From NCBI GenBank assembly GCA_016180955.1, contig JACPAD010000006.1, positions 1 through 50,227 of the forward strand: a stretch of 50,227 nucleotides of DNA, read 5' to 3'. This document shows positions 35,757 through 42,905 of the stretch, piece by piece. The notes beneath the pieces are model-generated. The model did no database searches. It saw nothing but the letters and a program-made list of their open reading frames with translations, and had not been told where the DNA came from. A program made the translations under genes and the position numbers. Positions within the stretch are counted from its first letter, which is position 1. Each line of letters begins with the position of its first letter. Origin of the DNA: Candidatus Zambryskiibacteriota bacterium. GTDB taxonomy: Bacteria > Patescibacteriota > Minisyncoccia > Phycocordibacterales > Zambryskibacteraceae.

Positions 35757-36269
35757 TTAGCTTATTCCCAAAATTCTATTAAAAAACTCGTATTTCTTTG
35801 TTTGATATTGCTTATAGGTTAGGTCTTTGGTTTCTTCCTTGATATTCTCATATTCCTTGAGAAGTTCTCGGTTATTTTTGAGTAGATTAAATACCTCACG
35901 CTGGGCTTTGGTAGTTTCAGAAGTCGGGTCAGTAAGCCAGACATCTACACTAAAACCCTCTCTTTCAAAACTCCATCCTATAGAGTTAGCAGTTTGTCTT
36001 GAGGGTTCTCCAAAGAGTTTCTTAAAGTTATCAATATGTTTTGGCTGTTCTGATTTAATGCAGTAAGCACTAATATCAATATCTTCCTGCCCTAAAATCT
36101 TGAGTGCCAAAGAACCTAAAAGCATCACTTCCAACTCTGGCTCAACTGCCTTGATGCTAGAGATAATCTCTTCGGCGATTTCTAGCCCTCTAGGATTAAA
36201 TGACTTCACAACCATCTTCTGGTCATCTGGAACAGTAGCAAGGTATTTAGTTTGTCCTTCTGTAAGCAT
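35757..36269 (-). CDS. Nucleotidyltransferase-fold protein
   Basis: 170 residues from the ATG at 36269 (MLTEGQTKYLATV). VMLLGSLALKILGQEDIDISAYC gives the GS...DxD nucleotidyltransferase signature, with a later acidic strand FSVDVWLTDP that could supply the third Asp. The C-terminal half is helical (TKAQREVFNLLKNNRELLKEYENIK). It could be a GrpB-like or stand-alone nucleotidyltransferase; the substrate is unknown. Confidence 0.62.
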   Translation of the reverse strand: MLTEGQTKYLATVPDDQKMVVKSFNPRGLEIAEEIISSIKAVEPELEVMLLGSLALKILGQEDIDISAYCIKSEQPKHIDNFKKLFGEPSRQTANSIGWSFEREGFSVDVWLTDPTSETTKAQREVFNLLKNNRELLKEYENIKEETKDLTYKQYQTKKYEFFNRILGIS

Positions 36270-36319
36270 ACAAAAAGTATACCAGTTCAACGTCCCATAG
36301 AGATGTGAACTTTTGTGGC

Positions 36320-36574
36320 TTAACCCAAACTATTTCTAAGCATAATCCTTAGAGCTTTTCTGCCTGGACTTGTTTTGAAGTATTCTTCCCGTCTTTTAGC
36401 ATCTACTTTATCTTTATATGCCTCATAAAATACCAATTCCCATGGTGCATATGGTTTTGTTGAGGAAACTAATTTTTTATTATGCCTTTCAAATCGACTT
36501 TTCAAATCTGTTGAATAACCGACATAGATTTGATCAGTTTTATTTTTGCTTTTTAAAATGTAAACATAGAACAT
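36320..36574 (-). CDS. GIY-YIG endonuclease-domain protein (UPF0213/YhbQ-like)
   Basis: 84 residues from the ATG at 36574 (MFYVYILKSKNKTDQIYVGYSTDLKSRFERHN). The Y-V-Y...Y-V-G GIY-YIG variant, the Arg in LKSRFERHN, and the catalytic Glu region LVFYEAYKDK are present, followed by AKRREEYFKTSPGRKAL. Small stand-alone members are frequent in CPR genomes and are thought to nick DNA. It starts 10 nt after two tandem hairpins that follow tRNA-Asp. Confidence 0.88.
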   Translation of the reverse strand: MFYVYILKSKNKTDQIYVGYSTDLKSRFERHNKKLVSSTKPYAPWELVFYEAYKDKVDAKRREEYFKTSPGRKALRIMLRNSLG

Positions 36575-36583
36575 ATTCAGGGC

Positions 36584-36647
36584 GGTCAGAAGTAGATTAT
36601 AAATCACTTCTGACCAGCCCCGAAGTGAACTTGTTCTACTTCGGGGC
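36584..36647. repeat. Two adjacent 10-bp hairpins after tRNA-Asp
   Basis: GGTCAGAAGT/ACTTCTGACC (36584-36615) and GCCCCGAAGT/ACTTCGGGGC (36617-36647). Both stems share GAAGT; the second includes the tRNA discriminator base. Confidence 0.65.
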
Positions 36648-36823
36648 GCGAGTGACGGGACTTGAACCCGCAGCCTCGTCCGTGCATGTTATCCACTATT
36701 TTCATAATGGCATGGACTATATCTTCGCCATAAGTTGATACTTGAGAGTTTCAAACCATCTTTCGAATAGTAAGCTGCAGTATCCTACAGGGACGCGCTC
36801 TAACCAAATTGAGCTACACCCGC
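36647..36823 (-). tRNA. tRNA-Asp(GTC) interrupted in the anticodon
   Basis: Exon 1 is 36787-36823 and exon 2 is 36647-36684 (75 nt joined). Joined, it gives acceptor GCGGGTG/CACTCGC, D-arm GCTC AATTTGGTTA GAGC, stem CGTCC/GGACG with loop CTGTCAC (GTC), T-loop TTCAAGT and discriminator G as expected for Asp. A 102-nt insert lies between positions 35 and 36. Confidence 0.8.
36685..36786 (-). other. 102-nt group I-like intron (remnant or minimal) in tRNA-Asp
   Basis: The 5' exon ends in U35 and can pair with GCAG inside the insert (P1-like, U-G wobble at the splice site). The insert ends in G. AAGATATAGTCC near the 3' part is typical of the group I P7/J8-7 element, followed by a P9-like hairpin CCATTAT-GAAA-ATAGTGG with a GNRA loop. 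The P3-P8 core and the matching 5' P7 strand are not visible, and 102 nt is far below normal size. Confidence 0.55.
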
Positions 36824-37333
36824 ATTGCTTATTCCGTAAAGCGTTTTTATTGCCTTATGGAAAAGTCTATGCTTGCGATTTAAATATAAACCGCGGCAGT
36901 TATTATGATACATTAGATTATATAAAGCAACACTATCTCGGTGGCTAAAAACTAACTCATACCCCCTTTCTTTTTTAACAATAAAACCACCAACAAAATT
37001 CAGACTAGAGTGTAAAGATTCTAAAAATTTGCGAGAACCACACGTGAATCGTGTTGTAAAAATCCATCTATTTTTATTCCTATCTTTAGCAAAATGCTGT
37101 TTAAAATAAATGCAACCGTCCCCGTCAAAATATCCCCTAACAAAATCGCCCAGCAAATTATTCGGTATTTTAGGAAAATCTACAATCAGACTTTTGTTGG
37201 GCGTAAATCCCAGTTTGATTAAATCTGCGAACATCTCCTTGCTACCAATCTGTAATCTATACCCCATTTTCCATTTAGCGTTTCTTTTATCTCTGGTGGA
37301 TATTTTATGATTTGACTTAAAGAGTTTCTTCAC
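36800..37333 (-). CDS. LAGLIDADG homing endonuclease, N-terminally shortened
   Basis: 177 residues from a GTG at 37333. LLGDFVRGYFDGDGCIYF is the LAGLIDADG helix with the catalytic Asp, preceded by YRLQIGSKEMFADLIKLGFTPNKS, which is normally the middle of a two-motif enzyme; about 70 N-terminal residues with the first motif are missing. The C-terminus reads ISNAGVAQFG because the frame runs into the tRNA-Asp 5' exon (36803-36823). The gene sits between tRNA-Met and tRNA-Asp, not inside the intron. It may be inactive or act as a homodimer. Confidence 0.85.
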   Translation of the reverse strand: MKKLFKSNHKISTRDKRNAKWKMGYRLQIGSKEMFADLIKLGFTPNKSLIVDFPKIPNNLLGDFVRGYFDGDGCIYFKQHFAKDRNKNRWIFTTRFTCGSRKFLESLHSSLNFVGGFIVKKERGYELVFSHRDSVALYNLMYHNNCRGLYLNRKHRLFHKAIKTLYGISNAGVAQFG

Positions 37334-37349
37334 TAAGAGAGGAGCGGAT

Positions 37350-37426
37350 TGGTGTCGGCGGGAGGGATCGAACCTCCGACCTTGGGCTTATGAGTCCCAC
37401 GCTCTAACCAACTGAGCTACGCCGAC
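37350..37426 (-). tRNA. tRNA-Met(CAT), elongator (or Ile2)
   Basis: 77 nt including an encoded CCA. GTCGGCG/CGCCGAC acceptor, D-loop AGTTGGTTA, anticodon loop CTCATAA, T-loop TTCGATC. If C34 is modified to lysidine it would be tRNA-Ile; sequence alone does not decide. Confidence 0.92.
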
Positions 37427-37456
37427 AGGTGCGTTCCAGAACTATATTATAAAATG

Positions 37457-37484
37457 TTGCTTCTCTCAAGAAAAAGAGTATAAT
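37457..37484 (+). promoter_or_regulatory. Promoter of the initiator tRNA
   Basis: TTGCTT (37457-37462), 16 bp, TATAAT (37479-37484), 24 nt before the tRNA 5' end. Confidence 0.6.
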
Positions 37485-37508
37485 TCGGACTTGTTTCGTT
37501 TTATTTAT

Positions 37509-37579
37509 AGCGGGTTGGAGGAGCAGTACCTCGACAGGCTCATAACCTGTAGGCGCCCGTGCAAATCGGACACCCGCAA
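37509..37579 (+). tRNA. Aberrant initiator tRNA-fMet(CAT)
   Basis: 71 nt. AGCGGGT/ACCCGCA acceptor with an A1xA72 mismatch (an initiator trait), D-stem GAGG/CCTC with a 7-nt loop AGCAGTA lacking G18G19, anticodon stem ACAGG/CCTGT with loop CTCATAA (only two of the usual three G-C pairs), T-stem with one mismatch and T-loop TGCAAAT (G at position 55). CCA is not encoded. Confidence 0.8.
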
Positions 37580-37581
37580 CA

Positions 37582-38250
37582 CTAAATCATCCCGAATTCT
37601 CGAAAGACAGATTCAAAAAGCGCTATGACGCGTTTGGTCTCACGCTCATCCAACTGGAACTCTCCGCCGGCGTGAGCAATCTGATTACGGATCTTGTGTG
37701 CTTCCCAAGCGTTATCGAGAGTAAGCATATCGCTTTTATCGACTGCTTTAAGCATCTCCCCTATTGAGTCACCATGGTAGCTGGAGATGCGCAGAAGCTC
37801 TTCGAGCATAACATCCGCTTCAATGATGGCGAGCCGCCAATCCGCGGGGTTATTGGAGTTGGCATGCTCCAAAATTCTTACCCATCTCTCGTTTTCTTTT
37901 TCTGCGAGAGTTGTATTGGTATCGAGGAAGGTATCGTCAGGAGTAATCCCATAGATTTTCTCGTCTTCGCTCTCGACTTGCTGGAGCTTCATATAATTAT
38001 AGATAGCCCACACGATAGAAGCTCCCACCAGGAAGAGGACAGCCACTTTCCAGATAGGCCAGAACCGGATTAAAAAATCGGTTAGCGCCTGCCACCAACC
38101 CAAAAGTCCGGCGGCATCAAGAAGCCCCAGAAAGTATCCCGCTCTGCTCATAAGCGCTGCGAGGACGAAAAGACCGGCAAGAAGAAAAATGATTTCTTCT
38201 ACATGATTGGTGCCAAAGGCTGGAGCTTCTTTATTTTTATCATTGGCCAT
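37582..38250 (-). CDS. Membrane-anchored HEPN-like protein
   Basis: 222 residues. Two membrane helices (IIFLLAGLFVLAALMSRAGYFLGLL and a second at about 68-88, VAVLFLVGASIVWAIYNYM) are followed by a helical cytosolic domain. The C-terminal part has HAN..PADWRLAIIEADVMLEELL and AHKIRNQIAHAG, where RNQIAH fits the R-x4-H motif of HEPN ribonucleases. It could be a membrane-tethered RNase or merely a structural HEPN relative. It ends 2 nt from the initiator tRNA (convergent) and starts 9 nt after gatA. Confidence 0.65.
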   Translation of the reverse strand: MANDKNKEAPAFGTNHVEEIIFLLAGLFVLAALMSRAGYFLGLLDAAGLLGWWQALTDFLIRFWPIWKVAVLFLVGASIVWAIYNYMKLQQVESEDEKIYGITPDDTFLDTNTTLAEKENERWVRILEHANSNNPADWRLAIIEADVMLEELLRISSYHGDSIGEMLKAVDKSDMLTLDNAWEAHKIRNQIAHAGGEFQLDERETKRVIALFESVFREFGMI

Positions 38251-38259
38251 ATGTGTAAT

Positions 38260-39552
38260 TCATTCTCCCATAAAGTCTTTTCCAGCGGCAAATAAATTGT
38301 CCTCTCTGCCCAAATCGGCGGTCAATTCAATACCCAAAGGTAGTTTACCTGCAAGGCCGGAGGGCAAAGAGATTGCAGGACAGCCACTGATATTGGCATG
38401 GACGGTAAAAATATCTTCAAGGTACATCTCCAGCGGACTCTTACTCTTCTCCCCCACTTTCCAAGCCGGTGAAGGAGTCGTTGGAGTAAGCATCATATCG
38501 ACTTCTTCAAATAAACTTCTCAATTCGGCAGTTATCAGGCGGCGTGCTGCCACCGCTTTGCCGTAATATTCATCGTAATAACCGGACGAGAGTACGTAAG
38601 TACCCAGAATAATTCTTCTCCGTACTTCTCGGCCGAAACCGGCGCCGCGCGTTTCAAAATAGTCATCAATGCCGTCAATACCCTCTTTATGCAAGCCGTA
38701 CTTTACTCCGTCAAAACGCGCCAGATTTGATGATGCTTCTGCGGGTGCAATGATGTAATAAACCGGCAGAGCATATTTAAGATTAGGCAATTCAACTTCT
38801 TTAATTTTGTATCCGAGAGATTTGAATTTCTCTACAGCCTCGGCAAAATTATTTCTGACTTCGTCAGAAATTCCTTCGCTTTCGACAAATTTCTTGGGAA
38901 TTCCGATAACTTTTAAAAACTTCCTGCTTGGTTTATAAGTATCATCAGAAATAGTGGTGCTATCCAGAGGATCTTGCCCCTTAATGACGTTGTATAAGAG
39001 TTCTGCATCAGAAACTGTTTTTGTAACCGTGCCAATCTGATCAAAAGATGAGACATATGAGATCAGCCCATTGCGTGAGACGCGCCCATATGTCGGCTTT
39101 AATCCAACTACGCCGCAAAATGCCGCCGGTTGTCTGATAGAACCGCCAGTATCGGAACCAAGAGCCATATCGCACATCCCAGAGGCAACAGACGCGGCCG
39201 CACCTCCCGAGGTACCGCCAGCCACTCGTCCAACATCGTGGGGATTTTTCGTTACTCCATATGCTGAATTTTCAGTAGAACTTCCCATGGCAAATTCATC
39301 CATATTGGTACGGCCCACAATGATGACCCCTGCTTCTTTTATTTTTTTTACCACAGTTGCGTCATATGGCGCGGTAAAATTCTCTAGCATCTTCGAACCA
39401 GCGCTCGCCTTATGACTACTAAAGAGCATATTGTCTTTGATAGAAATCTTTTTGCCGCTCAAGATACCATTTCCGTAAGATTTAGCGTCATCAAAAACTT
39501 CAAGAAAGGCGTGAATGTCTTTGTCTTTAATTTTAATTTCTTCCGGTGTCAC
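38260..39552 (-). CDS. gatA: Glutamyl-tRNA(Gln)/aspartyl-tRNA(Asn) amidotransferase subunit A
   Basis: 430 residues, slightly short (about 480 usual). Amidase signature and Ser-cisSer-Lys triad: KISIKDNM (Lys), GGTSGGAAASVASG with cis-Ser, and GSDTGGSIRQPAAFCGVVGLKPTYGRVSR (nucleophile Ser). It supplies ammonia from glutamine to convert Glu-tRNA(Gln) to Gln-tRNA(Gln) with GatB and GatC. It overlaps gatC by 4 nt. gatB is not in the window. Confidence 0.97.
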   Translation of the reverse strand: MTPEEIKIKDKDIHAFLEVFDDAKSYGNGILSGKKISIKDNMLFSSHKASAGSKMLENFTAPYDATVVKKIKEAGVIIVGRTNMDEFAMGSSTENSAYGVTKNPHDVGRVAGGTSGGAAASVASGMCDMALGSDTGGSIRQPAAFCGVVGLKPTYGRVSRNGLISYVSSFDQIGTVTKTVSDAELLYNVIKGQDPLDSTTISDDTYKPSRKFLKVIGIPKKFVESEGISDEVRNNFAEAVEKFKSLGYKIKEVELPNLKYALPVYYIIAPAEASSNLARFDGVKYGLHKEGIDGIDDYFETRGAGFGREVRRRIILGTYVLSSGYYDEYYGKAVAARRLITAELRSLFEEVDMMLTPTTPSPAWKVGEKSKSPLEMYLEDIFTVHANISGCPAISLPSGLAGKLPLGIELTADLGREDNLFAAGKDFMGE

Positions 39553-39842
39553 AGTATCTTCTTAACTTTTATGTAATTGCCATCTCGCGCTGGCGCTTGC
39601 GCTAAAATCCCTTCAGTATAGATACCAGATTCATGCGGCTCTCCGTCTTTTCGCAGCACATTGCGTATTGGAAACTTTTCTTCATTCTTAAGTCCTAAAT
39701 CCTGAACCTTAAATCCAGCATTCTTGATTTGTCCTACATAATCAAGAATGCTATCAAACTCATGTGACAAGCTTTCTGCTTCTGCATCGGAGATTTTGAT
39801 ACGAGCCAATTTAGCCAAATTTAAGACTTTTTCCTTATTCAT
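39549..39842 (-). CDS. gatC: Amidotransferase subunit C
   Basis: 97 residues. MNKEKVLNLAKLARIKISDAEAESLSHEFDSILDYVGQI is the GatC helical start, and RNVLRKDGEPHESGIYTEGILAQAPARDGNYIKVKKIL is the C-terminal belt that wraps GatA. The linker VQDLGLK is encoded by a heptamer array (39693-39720). Its ATG sits at the edge of a repeat (CTAATGGGATGAA). Confidence 0.93.
   Translation of the reverse strand: MNKEKVLNLAKLARIKISDAEAESLSHEFDSILDYVGQIKNAGFKVQDLGLKNEEKFPIRNVLRKDGEPHESGIYTEGILAQAPARDGNYIKVKKIL
39693..39720 (+). repeat. Heptamer array inside gatC
   Basis: TCCTAAA, TCCTGAA, CCTTAAA, TCCAGCA in 7-bp phase on the plus strand (TTTAGGA type on the coding strand). Confidence 0.6.
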
Positions 39843-39904
39843 CCCATTAGAAATTTAAGTTCATAAGTCTATCTTTACATACTACCCGTTAAATTTCTAA
39901 CGGG
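39841..39904. repeat. Palindromic element at the gatC start
   Basis: Hairpin CCCGTTA-AATTTC-TAACGGG (39885-39904) and the arm TCCCATTAGAAATTTAA at 39842-39858, facing TTAAATTTCTAACGGGA. Related to the element at the sigma-factor start. Confidence 0.6.
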
Positions 39905-39925
39905 ACAAGTACGGTGATTTTAGCA

Positions 39926-39955
39926 TAAAAAAGGACGGGGCTGGGACCCCGTCCT
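39926..39955 (-). terminator. Rho-independent terminator
   Basis: GGACGGGG/CCCCGTCC with TTTTTT tail on the minus strand; ends the unit from the promoter at 40450. Confidence 0.85.
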
Positions 39956-40062
39956 GCTGTTGCTTTGATTGAGTCGTGTCCTCCTCGCTTGGCAGCGGGA
40001 AGGTGGGTGCGTCTCTCTCGTCGGCAACAACTCCAAGACACTGGAACACTGGATTGCCAAGC

Positions 40063-40338
40063 TTACGGTCGACTTGCGACCGCCCCCTTTTCCGGTCCCC
40101 CAGAGTCTCGAGTCTCGCCGCGGTACATAACAGCTTCGAACTGCATGCGAATCGTCCGTCGCGCTTCTTCATTGACATTGGTACAGGGAATTGATACGCC
40201 ACGACCACGAACGCCGAACCACAAGGCTCGACTGGTAACACGATCGATCTCCACCTGTTGGCCCTCTAGGAAAGAACCAAACGGTTTGATCACCGTTGCG
40301 GTGACAGGGGTGGGTAGGTGTGCGCAAACAGTTGCCAT
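40063..40338 (-). CDS. Orphan small protein, hypothetical
   Basis: 91 residues from the ATG at 40338, preceded by CGGAGGTTCGT. MATVCAHLPTPVTATVIKPF, then a beta-rich segment (QQVEIDRVTSRALWFGVRG) suggest a small beta-barrel or OB-like fold, not recognised. The stop lies about 110 nt before the terminator, and another frame is open in that gap, so a frameshift near the 3' end is possible. Promoter, SD and terminator are all present. Confidence 0.5.
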   Translation of the reverse strand: MATVCAHLPTPVTATVIKPFGSFLEGQQVEIDRVTSRALWFGVRGRGVSIPCTNVNEEARRTIRMQFEAVMYRGETRDSGGPEKGAVASRP

Positions 40339-40449
40339 ACGAACCTCCGAACAAAACGACTTACGTTGATAAGAAGGTGGATACTCCACTCTCCTTACCT
40401 CCGGCGGCGGGCGGATACGAATCACATGTACACCTCACATTCCTCGCAC

Positions 40450-40478
40450 ACTATACCTTATTTATGATTTACTATCAA
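40450..40478 (-). promoter_or_regulatory. Sigma-70 promoter of the orphan gene
   Basis: TTGATA (40473-40478), 17 bp, TATAGT (40450-40455), located over the 3' end of the ligA fragment. Confidence 0.7.
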
Positions 40479-40887
40479 GCAACTTCATAAACTCTTGTTC
40501 ACTAAGGATTTTTAGCCCTAATTCTTCGGCCTTTTTGAGCTTATCCCCCGGTTCAACCCCCACCACCACATAGTCCGTATTCTTCGACACAGACTCCTTC
40601 ACTTCTCCTCCAAGCGCGCGGATTTTCTCCTTGGCTTCTTCGCGTGAGAGCTTTTTAAGTGTTCCGGTAAGTACAAAACTCAATCCGGATAATTTGTTCG
40701 AAGCTCGGCTTTGAACAGAAACTATGCGGACTTGCTTCAGAAGCCGCTCAAAAAGTTTTTTGTTTTCTTTGTCGGCAAACCAATCTGTTATCGAACGCGC
40801 CATAATCGGCCCCACTCCTTCGATATTCTGCAACTCTTCAAAAGTCGCCTTCGCGAAACGCTCCGGCGTATCAAAGTGTTCGGCCAA
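40462..40887 (-). pseudogene. ligA: LigA C-terminal fragment (HhH remainder and BRCT)
   Basis: 141 residues. LAEHFDTPERFAKATFEELQNIEGVGPIMARSITDWF is the last HhH pair, and LSGLSFVLTGTLKKLSREEAKEKIRALGGEV plus SVSKNTDYVVVGVEPGDKLKKAEELGLKILSEQEF is the BRCT domain. It starts in a different frame from the main LigA piece. About 16-17 residues normally linking the parts (the HhH stretch LxxLGIxxVGEETA) are missing, so a deletion of roughly 50 bp shifted the frame. Confidence 0.85.
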
Positions 40888-40888
40888 G

Positions 40889-42448
40889 TCACGCGCTGTC
40901 CTCCTCTATCGCTTTCAATAAATTGTCTATCGACTTCTCCCCAAAACGCTCAAGCACTTCTAAATCTCCCTTTTTGATGACAAAAATGTCGTCAAAGTTC
41001 GAGATGATTTCCGCCCCCATAAGCTGATTTATAACCTTCGGTCCCAAGCCGTCAATGTCGAAGACCCGCCTTGAAGCGAAGTGTGTGAGTTTGCGTCTCT
41101 GTTGTTCAAAAGAGTTCTTGGCCACACAACGATAAGCCGCCTGGCCCGGAATCCGTTCAATCTTGCCATCTCCGCCGCAGAGCGGGAAGTGTGTCGGGAA
41201 TTTGAATTCCTTCTCCTTACCAGTGCGTAATTCTTCAACCACTCTCACTACTTCTGGTATCACATCGCCGGCTTTCTGGAGGACTACTGTGTCTCCTATC
41301 CGAATGTCCTTGCGCCTTATCTCATCTTCATTATGAAGCGTAGCTCTTGAGACGATTGAGCCTGCCACCAGAGTAGGTCTCAAAATTGCAACTGGAGTAA
41401 GCACGCCCGTCCGGCCGATTTGAAGAGTGATGTCTTCCACAACCGTGGTCGTTTGTTCGGCTTGGAACTTGAAGGCAATGCCAAAGCGCGGAGATTTGCC
41501 TGTGTATCCAAGAGCATCTTGAAATTTCTTTTTATTCACTTTGACTACAATACCGTCCATAAGATAATCTTGTTTTTCTTTTTTCTTTTCCCACGTTTTC
41601 CAGTATCGGATAACCTCTTCTATATTTTCAAATTTTTTGAAATTGGGATTGACTTTAAAACCGAGTTCACGCAATAGTATGAGTTCTTTCTCTTGTGTAT
41701 CTGGCACAGAGGCAAGACCTATGTTAAACATAGGTCTTGCCTCTGTGGACAACCTTCGGTTTATCAAGGCAATATCATAAATGAAAGAATCCAGTTCCCG
41801 CGAACGGGTGACATTAGGATCAAGCTGACGGATGGAGCCAGCAGCAATGTTTCGCGGATTGGCAAACAATTCTTCACCGCGCCCCCTTCTCTCTCGGTTC
41901 AACTTCTCGAAAACACTTTTGGCCATCCAGATTTCACCTTCTACTATAATCGAGACAGGTTTCTTAAGTTTGAGCGGAATCGAGCCGATAGTGCGAACAT
42001 TGTTTGTAACATCCTCCCCAACACGACCGTCGCCGCGCGTTGCTGCCGTTTTCAAAATTCCATTTTCATAAGTCAGCACTACCTTCAGCCCGTCGATTTT
42101 GAGTTCCGCAAGATACTCCGGCGAAATTTTGAGATTCTTTTTGATTCTTTCGTCAAAAGCACGGATATCGCTTTCGTCGAAAGCGTCATTGAAAGACCAC
42201 TGGGGCACGGCATGCGTCACTTTCTCGAATTTCTCGAGCACTTTGGCGCCCACTCTTTGCGTGGGTGAATCCGGGGTAGCTAATTCGGGATATTCCACTT
42301 CGATTTCCTCAAGCTCACGCACCAGCGCGTCGTATGCCTCATCGGAGATTTCCGGCGCGTCATGCGTATGGTAAAGCTCACTGTGGCGCTTTATGGTCTT
42401 ACGGAGTTTGCTTGCCCGCTCTTCGATATCTTTCGCAACTTTCTTCAT
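40889..42448 (-). CDS. ligA: NAD-dependent DNA ligase LigA, truncated main piece
   Basis: 519 residues from the ATG at 42448. Domain Ia (HSELYHTHDAPEISDEAYDALVRELEEIE), adenylation motif AELKIDGLKV with the nucleophile Lys, ATRGDGRVGEDVT, OB fold (GRTGVLTPVAILRPT, ATLHNEDEIRRKDIRIGD) and the start of the zinc/HhH region. Two of four zinc ligands look replaced (FPLCGGDG, RCVAKNSFEQ). It stops at AIEEDSA where HhH motifs should follow. It holds an in-frame 43-bp palindrome (41705-41747). Ligase is essential, so an intact allele, a split functional enzyme or an assembly error must be considered. Confidence 0.9.
   Translation of the reverse strand: MKKVAKDIEERASKLRKTIKRHSELYHTHDAPEISDEAYDALVRELEEIEVEYPELATPDSPTQRVGAKVLEKFEKVTHAVPQWSFNDAFDESDIRAFDERIKKNLKISPEYLAELKIDGLKVVLTYENGILKTAATRGDGRVGEDVTNNVRTIGSIPLKLKKPVSIIVEGEIWMAKSVFEKLNRERRGRGEELFANPRNIAAGSIRQLDPNVTRSRELDSFIYDIALINRRLSTEARPMFNIGLASVPDTQEKELILLRELGFKVNPNFKKFENIEEVIRYWKTWEKKKEKQDYLMDGIVVKVNKKKFQDALGYTGKSPRFGIAFKFQAEQTTTVVEDITLQIGRTGVLTPVAILRPTLVAGSIVSRATLHNEDEIRRKDIRIGDTVVLQKAGDVIPEVVRVVEELRTGKEKEFKFPTHFPLCGGDGKIERIPGQAAYRCVAKNSFEQQRRKLTHFASRRVFDIDGLGPKVINQLMGAEIISNFDDIFVIKKGDLEVLERFGEKSIDNLLKAIEEDSA
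41705..41747. repeat. 43-bp perfect palindrome inside ligA
   Basis: Two 21-bp arms (starting CACAGAGGCAAGACC) with a single central base. It encodes TEARPMFNIGLASVP, which has no counterpart in ordinary LigA at this place. Confidence 0.8.
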
Positions 42449-42450
42449 TA

Positions 42451-42903
42451 TCAATATATAGCGCGCACGGCGCGTTCCACCCGTCTGGGATTGCCGGCCT
42501 CACAGGTATTGTATCCCAGAGATTCTATCTCGGTCGAGCCGTCGTCGTCTTTGGTAACAGTGACGATGGCGCAATACGAATCGGGCAGGAAGTTGATGCG
42601 GTTAATGACACTTACCTTACTGCCGCCTACCACCCACTGATTTGTCGGATTGTTGGCGTCTTTGTTGCAAAAGATGGTCGAGCCGGTCGTGGTGGAGAAA
42701 GCACTCACTCCCAGAGAACTACCGATGTCCCAGAAAAGAGCGCATTCGATGCCTGTGTCGGCGGCGTAGAAGGCCTCTTGCGATTCCCGGCCGGAAGCAG
42801 AGATGAGTGATTGCCTGACGGCTAGAGACACTATGCCTGTGGCAATCAAGAGCAAAGTTCCCATTACGATAATCGCTATAAAAAGTGTAAATCCTTTGTT
42901 CAT
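42451..42903 (-). CDS. PilX-like type IV pilus protein
   Basis: 150 residues from the ATG at 42903. The N-terminus MNKGFTLFIAIIVMGTLLLIATGIVSLAV is a prepilin-type helix with Gly-Phe at the cleavage site, followed by QEAFYAADTGIECALFW, a motif typical of PilX/pilin-operon proteins in CPR. Cysteines (ECALFW, IFCNKD, YCAIV, NTCEAG) could form disulfides. The gene ends 2 nt before the ligA start, so ligA may be transcribed with the pilus operon. Confidence 0.85.
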   Translation of the reverse strand: MNKGFTLFIAIIVMGTLLLIATGIVSLAVRQSLISASGRESQEAFYAADTGIECALFWDIGSSLGVSAFSTTTGSTIFCNKDANNPTNQWVVGGSKVSVINRINFLPDSYCAIVTVTKDDDGSTEIESLGYNTCEAGNPRRVERAVRAIY

Positions 42904-42905
42904 TA

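Noticed and set aside
37520-37540. REP-like match CCTCGACAGGCTC inside the initiator tRNA
   Set aside because: It is part of the tRNA D-stem and anticodon stem and does not extend into the REP-like motif.
40880-40900. Reading the ligA TGA as a sense codon (recoded UGA)
   Set aside because: The frame after TGA does not continue LigA; conserved residues resume in another frame. RF2 with SPF is also present.
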